This document shows, piece by piece, positions 13,099 through 15,659 of a stretch of 15,659 nucleotides of DNA. The notes under the pieces were generated by a model. The model searched no databases. It was not told where the DNA came from and saw only the letters and a program-made list of their open reading frames with translations. Source of the DNA: an uncultured Phascolarctobacterium sp. (lineage in GTDB: Bacteria > Bacillota > Negativicutes > Acidaminococcales > Acidaminococcaceae); NCBI GenBank assembly GCA_946002345.1, contig CAMFZA010000010.1, positions 1 through 15,659 of the forward strand, in the 5' to 3' direction. The number at the start of each line of letters is the position of its first letter. The stretch's first letter is position 1. The translations under genes and the position numbers were made by a program.

Positions 13099-14511
13099 TT
13101 ATATATTTAAGTAAGGCAGCAGTGCCTCAAACAGCTTGTCCAGTGCTGGGTAGAGACGGGCATCCTCAATGCCGGTGTAATTCATGAGCATGGTATGACT
13201 GTTGTCGCCAAGCTTGTTGTGATAATAGTCCGAGAGGAATTTTATTTGGAGGCCTGCTTTAAGGGCCACTTCTCGCAGCTGGCTATCGCTGGCGTTGGTC
13301 GCTAAATGCAGTAAAAAATGCAGGCCGCTATCTTCGCCCTCAACCTTGAGAGCTTTGGCAGCAGGACACTGGGCCAGATATTGGAGCAGATGATCTCGTT
13401 TGTTACGATAATAGGTGCGCATGCGGTTGATGTGACGTTCAAAATAGCCGTCTTCAATAAATTTGGCCAGGGTAAATTGTTCGAAATTGGATACTGTGCA
13501 GGAATAAAAGCCCAGTTTGGCATAAAAAAGTGAGGACAGATGGGGCGGCAAAACAATATAGCTAATGCGGAAGAGGGGAGCGAGTGTATTAGATAAGGAG
13601 TTGATGGAAATTACATTTTCCGACCTATCAATGCTTTGCAGGGGTGGGATGGGCTTGCCGAAAAGACGGAATTCGCAGTCGTAGTCATCTTCGATGATGT
13701 AACGACTGCTTTTTTGACTGGCCCAATGCAAAAGCTCGTAGCGGCGGCTTACCGGTGTAGTGATGCCTGTGGGGAATTGATGGGAGGGGGTGATGTGCAG
13801 GATATCTGCACCACTGCTTTCCAAAACTTCAGTCTGAACGCCCTGCTCATCCATGGGTAAATAGCGGCAAAAAACGTCATTGGTGCGATAAATGGCAGCA
13901 AGCTGAGGGTAGCCGGGGTCCTCTAAGGCATAAATGTGACTGCGTCCTAAAAGCTGCACGATGAGATTATAGAGGGTTTGGGTACCAGAGCCGATGATGA
14001 TTTGTTCCGGGGCAACATTTAAGCCGCGAAATTGGTATAAATGCTTGACCAGGGCCTGGCGTAGAGGCAGAACACCTCCTGTGGCCGTATCACTAATCAG
14101 CGCATGTTCATCAGCACTGGTCAGGGTGTTGCGCAAAAGACGGGCCCAGGTGTTGTAGGGAAAGGTGTCCGGAGGCACACTGCTTTTAGCAAAGCTCAAA
14201 ATGGGAGGTGCGTCCTGAGCGGCAGGCTGCGGCGTTTGCTGGGGCTTGGGCGCAGGGATCTGTGCCTGCTGCAGAGTGGAGACAAAATAACCGCGGCGTG
14301 GCTCGGAAAAGATATAGCCCTCCACCGCCAGCTGGGCATAGGCATTTTCCACAGTAATGAGACTGATGCCTAGATTTTTAGCTAGCATACGTTTAGAGGG
14401 GAGTTTTTCCTGAGCTTTGAGGGTACCCTCTAAAATATCTTGGCGAATGCATTTGTATAAATGCATGTAGATGCATTCTCCTTGTAGGTTGGCAAAGCTA
14501 TAGGTGAGCAT
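13099..14511 (-). CDS. pdxR: MocR/PdxR-type GntR regulator with aminotransferase-like domain, PLP lysine replaced by Asn
   Basis: 470 residues when started at ATG 14511, 6 nt after a strong GGAGG; the frame stays open upstream but has no better start. The N-terminal GntR winged helix (about 10-80) includes KLPSKRMLAKNLGIS (37-51) and EGYIFSEPRRGYF (64-76). A Pro/Gln/Ala linker (84-102) leads to a fold-type I aminotransferase-like domain (103-470) with GSGTQTL (174-180), PSHQFPTG (242-249) and IIEDDYDCEF (272-281). The block that should read SxSK, whose Lys forms the Schiff base with PLP, reads SLSNTLAP: Asn308, codon AAT at 13588-13590 on the + strand as ATT. Divergence from a pdxS fragment, with shared repeats between, fits PdxR, activator of PLP synthesis. 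Without the Lys it may no longer sense PLP in the usual way. Confidence 0.88.
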   Translation of the reverse strand: MLTYSFANLQGECIYMHLYKCIRQDILEGTLKAQEKLPSKRMLAKNLGISLITVENAYAQLAVEGYIFSEPRRGYFVSTLQQAQIPAPKPQQTPQPAAQDAPPILSFAKSSVPPDTFPYNTWARLLRNTLTSADEHALISDTATGGVLPLRQALVKHLYQFRGLNVAPEQIIIGSGTQTLYNLIVQLLGRSHIYALEDPGYPQLAAIYRTNDVFCRYLPMDEQGVQTEVLESSGADILHITPSHQFPTGITTPVSRRYELLHWASQKSSRYIIEDDYDCEFRLFGKPIPPLQSIDRSENVISINSLSNTLAPLFRISYIVLPPHLSSLFYAKLGFYSCTVSNFEQFTLAKFIEDGYFERHINRMRTYYRNKRDHLLQYLAQCPAAKALKVEGEDSGLHFLLHLATNASDSQLREVALKAGLQIKFLSDYYHNKLGDNSHTMLMNYTGIEDARLYPALDKLFEALLPYLNI

Positions 14512-14525
14512 GTTTATCCTCCATC

Positions 14526-14643
14526 TGGTATTATAATCTTTATAAAAAATGAGTATATGTATATATTCAGATGGTATTATAATACTACCTAATGGCGGCA
14601 GAGTAAAGCAAAAAACATGTAAAACTGCTGCAAGTATTATAAT
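14526..14643. repeat. Three direct repeats in the pdxR-pdxS intergenic region (putative PdxR sites)
   Basis: TGGTATTATAAT occurs at 14526-14537 and 14572-14583 (exact, 46 bp apart), and its GTATTATAAT core again at 14634-14643, next to the pdxS ribosome binding site. Each copy contains TATAAT on the + strand and ATTATA, so -10 elements for both divergent genes are embedded: 14535-14530 for pdxR and 14578-14583 for pdxS. MocR regulators bind direct repeats in such divergent regions (family knowledge). Confidence 0.6.
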
Positions 14644-14656
14644 GGAGGGATTTTCG

Positions 14657-14878
14657 ATGAATGAAAGATATACATTAAATGCACAGCTGGCCCAAATGCT
14701 CAAGGGCGGGGTAATTATGGATGTAACCAATCCTGAGCAGGCACGCATTGCTGAAGCTGCAGGTGCTTGTGCTGTTATGGCCTTGGAAAAGATTCCGGCG
14801 GATATTCGTGCGGCCGGAGGTGTGGCCCGCATTGCAAACATTCTTTTTGGTATATTTTCAGGTAGAATAAAATTTTAG
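14657..14878 (+). pseudogene. pdxS: Truncated pdxS (PLP synthase lyase subunit), N-terminal fragment
   Basis: The first 60 residues are a clear PdxS N-terminus: [40 protein letters not shown] and [18 protein letters not shown] (43-60), including the family's conserved Asp22 and the [10 protein letters not shown] block. From residue 61 on, the sequence ([13 protein letters not shown]) has no likeness to PdxS and stops at 73, against about 290 residues in the full TIM-barrel enzyme. It cannot make PLP from ribose 5-phosphate, glyceraldehyde 3-phosphate and ammonia. The ribosome binding site GGAGGG (14644-14649, 7 nt before ATG) and promoter region are intact. No pdxT follows in the window. The break near 14837 is probably a deletion or rearrangement joint. 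Confidence 0.9.
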
Positions 14879-14930
14879 TACTTTTGTCCTTGGCTGCTAA
14901 ACAGGGACAGGCCCGATTTAAAGAGAATAA

Positions 14931-14970
14931 TAGCCCACATATACTACGATTCAAGTAGGTATGTGGGCTA
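14931..14970 (-). terminator. Terminator after the nuclease remnant
   Basis: The 11-bp perfect stem TAGCCCACATA (14931-14941) / TATGTGGGCTA (14960-14970), extendable by ACTAC/GTAG, lies 3 bp beyond the minus-strand stop at 14974. On that strand it is followed by the T-rich TTATTCTCTTT. The gap 14879-14930 shows nothing else. Confidence 0.75.
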
Positions 14971-14973
14971 ATT

Positions 14974-15174
14974 TCATTGTATGCGGTGCCTGTATAACCA
15001 TGGCCGCTCCTGCAATCTGCTGTCGGACCACACGCCAAGCCTGTTTTCTTGGGCGTAATCCTGGGCTTTCACGCAGATGCCGTTGTAATTGCCTGCTTGG
15101 GCAAAGCAGTAGGCGAAGGTGGCAAAAAAGAGGGTCAGGATGGTGAGCGTCATGGCGTAAAGCTTATTTTTCAT
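14974..15174 (-). pseudogene. Remnant of a secreted thermonuclease-like (SNase) protein lacking its core
   Basis: A 66-residue ORF. Residues 1-28 form a clear Sec signal peptide (MKNKLYAMTLTILTLFF, cleavage near CFAQA). It is joined directly to what looks like only the extreme C-terminus of a staphylococcal-nuclease-type protein: A-Q-D-Y-A-Q-E-N-R-L-G-V-W-S-D (37-51) and RPWLYRHR (57-64), compare the family's A-x-x-x-x-R-G-L-W-x-D ... P-W-x-x-R ending. The OB-fold core with the catalytic Arg/Asp/Glu residues, about 100 residues, is missing, apparently by an in-frame internal deletion. The start overlaps the upstream 42-codon ORF by 11 bp. The likeness rests on a short tail, so the assignment is moderate; it could also be a short secreted peptide in its own right. 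Confidence 0.55.
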
Positions 15175-15292
15175 AGTTATCAGTCTCTTTTGCTTTTGTA
15201 GCGCCTTGCTTACTATTTTGTTTATTGTTCTTCCAAAACATCACTTTCCTAGCGATGAAGGTTAAGAATTCTAAGATTTGTACTATTTTCAT
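15164..15292 (-). CDS. Small 42-residue hypothetical protein
   Basis: ATG 15292 is preceded by AAAGGAGGAAATC, a near-perfect ribosome binding site that overlaps the stop of the upstream gene (15304-15306). The product, MKIVQILEFLTFIARKVMFW then a Lys/Asn/Gln-rich tail ending DNYEK, has a hydrophobic or amphipathic N-terminal helix (3-20) and a charged C-terminus. It could sit on the membrane. It ends at 15164, 11 bp inside the nuclease remnant's ORF, so the three minus-strand ORFs form a tightly coupled operon. I do not recognise it; the translation signals are the main support. Confidence 0.6.
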   Translation of the reverse strand: MKIVQILEFLTFIARKVMFWKNNKQNSKQGATKAKETDNYEK

Positions 15293-15303
15293 GATTTCCT
15301 CCT

Positions 15304-15659
15304 TTATTCAATACTCTCTAGTTCACTAGCTTCTACAATGCTTTCCAGCTCATCGGCAGCATCTTCGATGGGACCGAGGTCGTCAGTCGTATCATTAATA
15401 GCTTCTAGCTCATCATCTTCTTGCAGGGTGGTTGCGACTTCCTGGGCCTCTGCATCCAGTGCATTGAGCTCTTCTGCCGTGAGCTGGGGCTTAAAGTCCT
15501 CTGCGAAGAGGTTTGTTTCGGACTGTAATTTGAGCTCCTCTTCGGTGATGGCGGCCAGTGCTTCAGCGTCCTTGGTTTCCAAAAACTTGCTGATAAAGTA
15601 GCGCTGCCCCTTGCCCGTGACCATGGGGGTGCGGCTGATGATTTCGCTGCCATCCTTGG
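15304..15659 (-). CDS. C-terminal part of an unrecognised protein with a long acidic tail (5' end outside window)
   Basis: The frame is open from the right edge of the window to TAA at 15304-15306, about 117 codons; the internal ATG at 15624 is probably not the start. The visible part begins KDGSEIISRTPMVTGKGQRY and FISKFLETKDAEALAAITEE, then becomes strongly acidic and helical (E/D/A/L-rich, about 70 residues, ending ELESIE). Basic residues are nearly absent after the first half. I do not recognise the family. Acidic tails of this kind occur on phage and conjugation proteins, so a mobile-element origin is possible but not shown. The stop overlaps the ribosome binding site of the 42-residue ORF. 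Confidence 0.6.
   Translation of the reverse strand, partial: KDGSEIISRTPMVTGKGQRYFISKFLETKDAEALAAITEEELKLQSETNLFAEDFKPQLTAEELNALDAEAQEVATTLQEDDELEAINDTTDDLGPIEDAADELESIVEASELESIE

Noticed and set aside
14526..14643. CRISPR-like array
   Set aside because: The repeats are only 10-12 bp with unequal spacing, and no cas genes are present; promoter/operator repeats explain them.
14512..14841. N-terminal extension of the PdxR-like protein
   Set aside because: The open frame upstream runs antisense through pdxS and the shared promoter; GGAGG and ATG at 14511 match the family's start.
14775..15038. Minus-strand ORF across the pdxS break
   Set aside because: It overlaps the pdxS fragment, the terminator and the nuclease remnant in another frame, with no ribosome binding site or recognisable domain.

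Overview
The window looks like a chromosomal segment from an anaerobic Firmicute, perhaps one of the outer-membrane-bearing Negativicutes (Phascolarctobacterium/Selenomonas-like). This is an inference from strong AGGAGG ribosome binding sites, TATAAT promoters often with a TGn extension, PdxR/PdxS-type vitamin B6 genes, and many exported redox proteins. No rRNA, tRNA, CRISPR array or intact transposase was seen. The genus is not certain.

Left part (1-6964): a MerR-type regulator with a cysteine at residue 52 is followed by a promoter of the MerR type (19-bp spacer containing a dyad) that reads into a secreted alpha/beta hydrolase interrupted by an in-frame TAA. Next come a LysR regulator and a probable redox operon: a secreted two-domain carboxymuconolactone-decarboxylase-like protein, a secreted cupin, a Tat-signal flavodoxin, a NapH-like membrane iron-sulfur protein, an unrecognised 78-residue Cys-rich membrane protein, TatA and TatC. 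A second MerR-type promoter lies in front of the flavodoxin. The layout suggests an exported flavodoxin fed by a membrane electron carrier, with its own minimal Tat translocase. In the carboxymuconolactone-decarboxylase-like protein and the cupin, an internal Shine-Dalgarno and ATG sit at or just after the signal peptide. The flavodoxin has a weaker version of this.

Middle part (6965-13050): a lipoprotein metallophosphoesterase, a TauE/SafE permease broken by an in-frame TGA, a YigZ/IMPACT protein, a bile-acid:sodium-symporter-family transporter preceded by a leader with a 10-codon ORF, and a ClC Cl-/H+ antiporter with a C-terminal RCK_C domain. Transcription units are separated by strong hairpin terminators. 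Two of the hairpin sequences each occur twice in the window.

Right part (13051-15659): a MocR/PdxR-type regulator that has Asn where the PLP-binding Lys should be, divergent from a pdxS gene cut off after about 60 codons. Three copies of a 10-12 bp repeat lie between them. Beyond this is a minus-strand operon entering from outside the window: an acidic-tailed protein of unknown function, a new 42-residue ORF, and a secreted nuclease remnant that has lost its middle. Several damaged genes in 15.6 kb (hydrolase, TauE, pdxS, nuclease, and possibly pdxR) suggest ongoing gene decay, with a possible rearrangement boundary just after the pdxS fragment.
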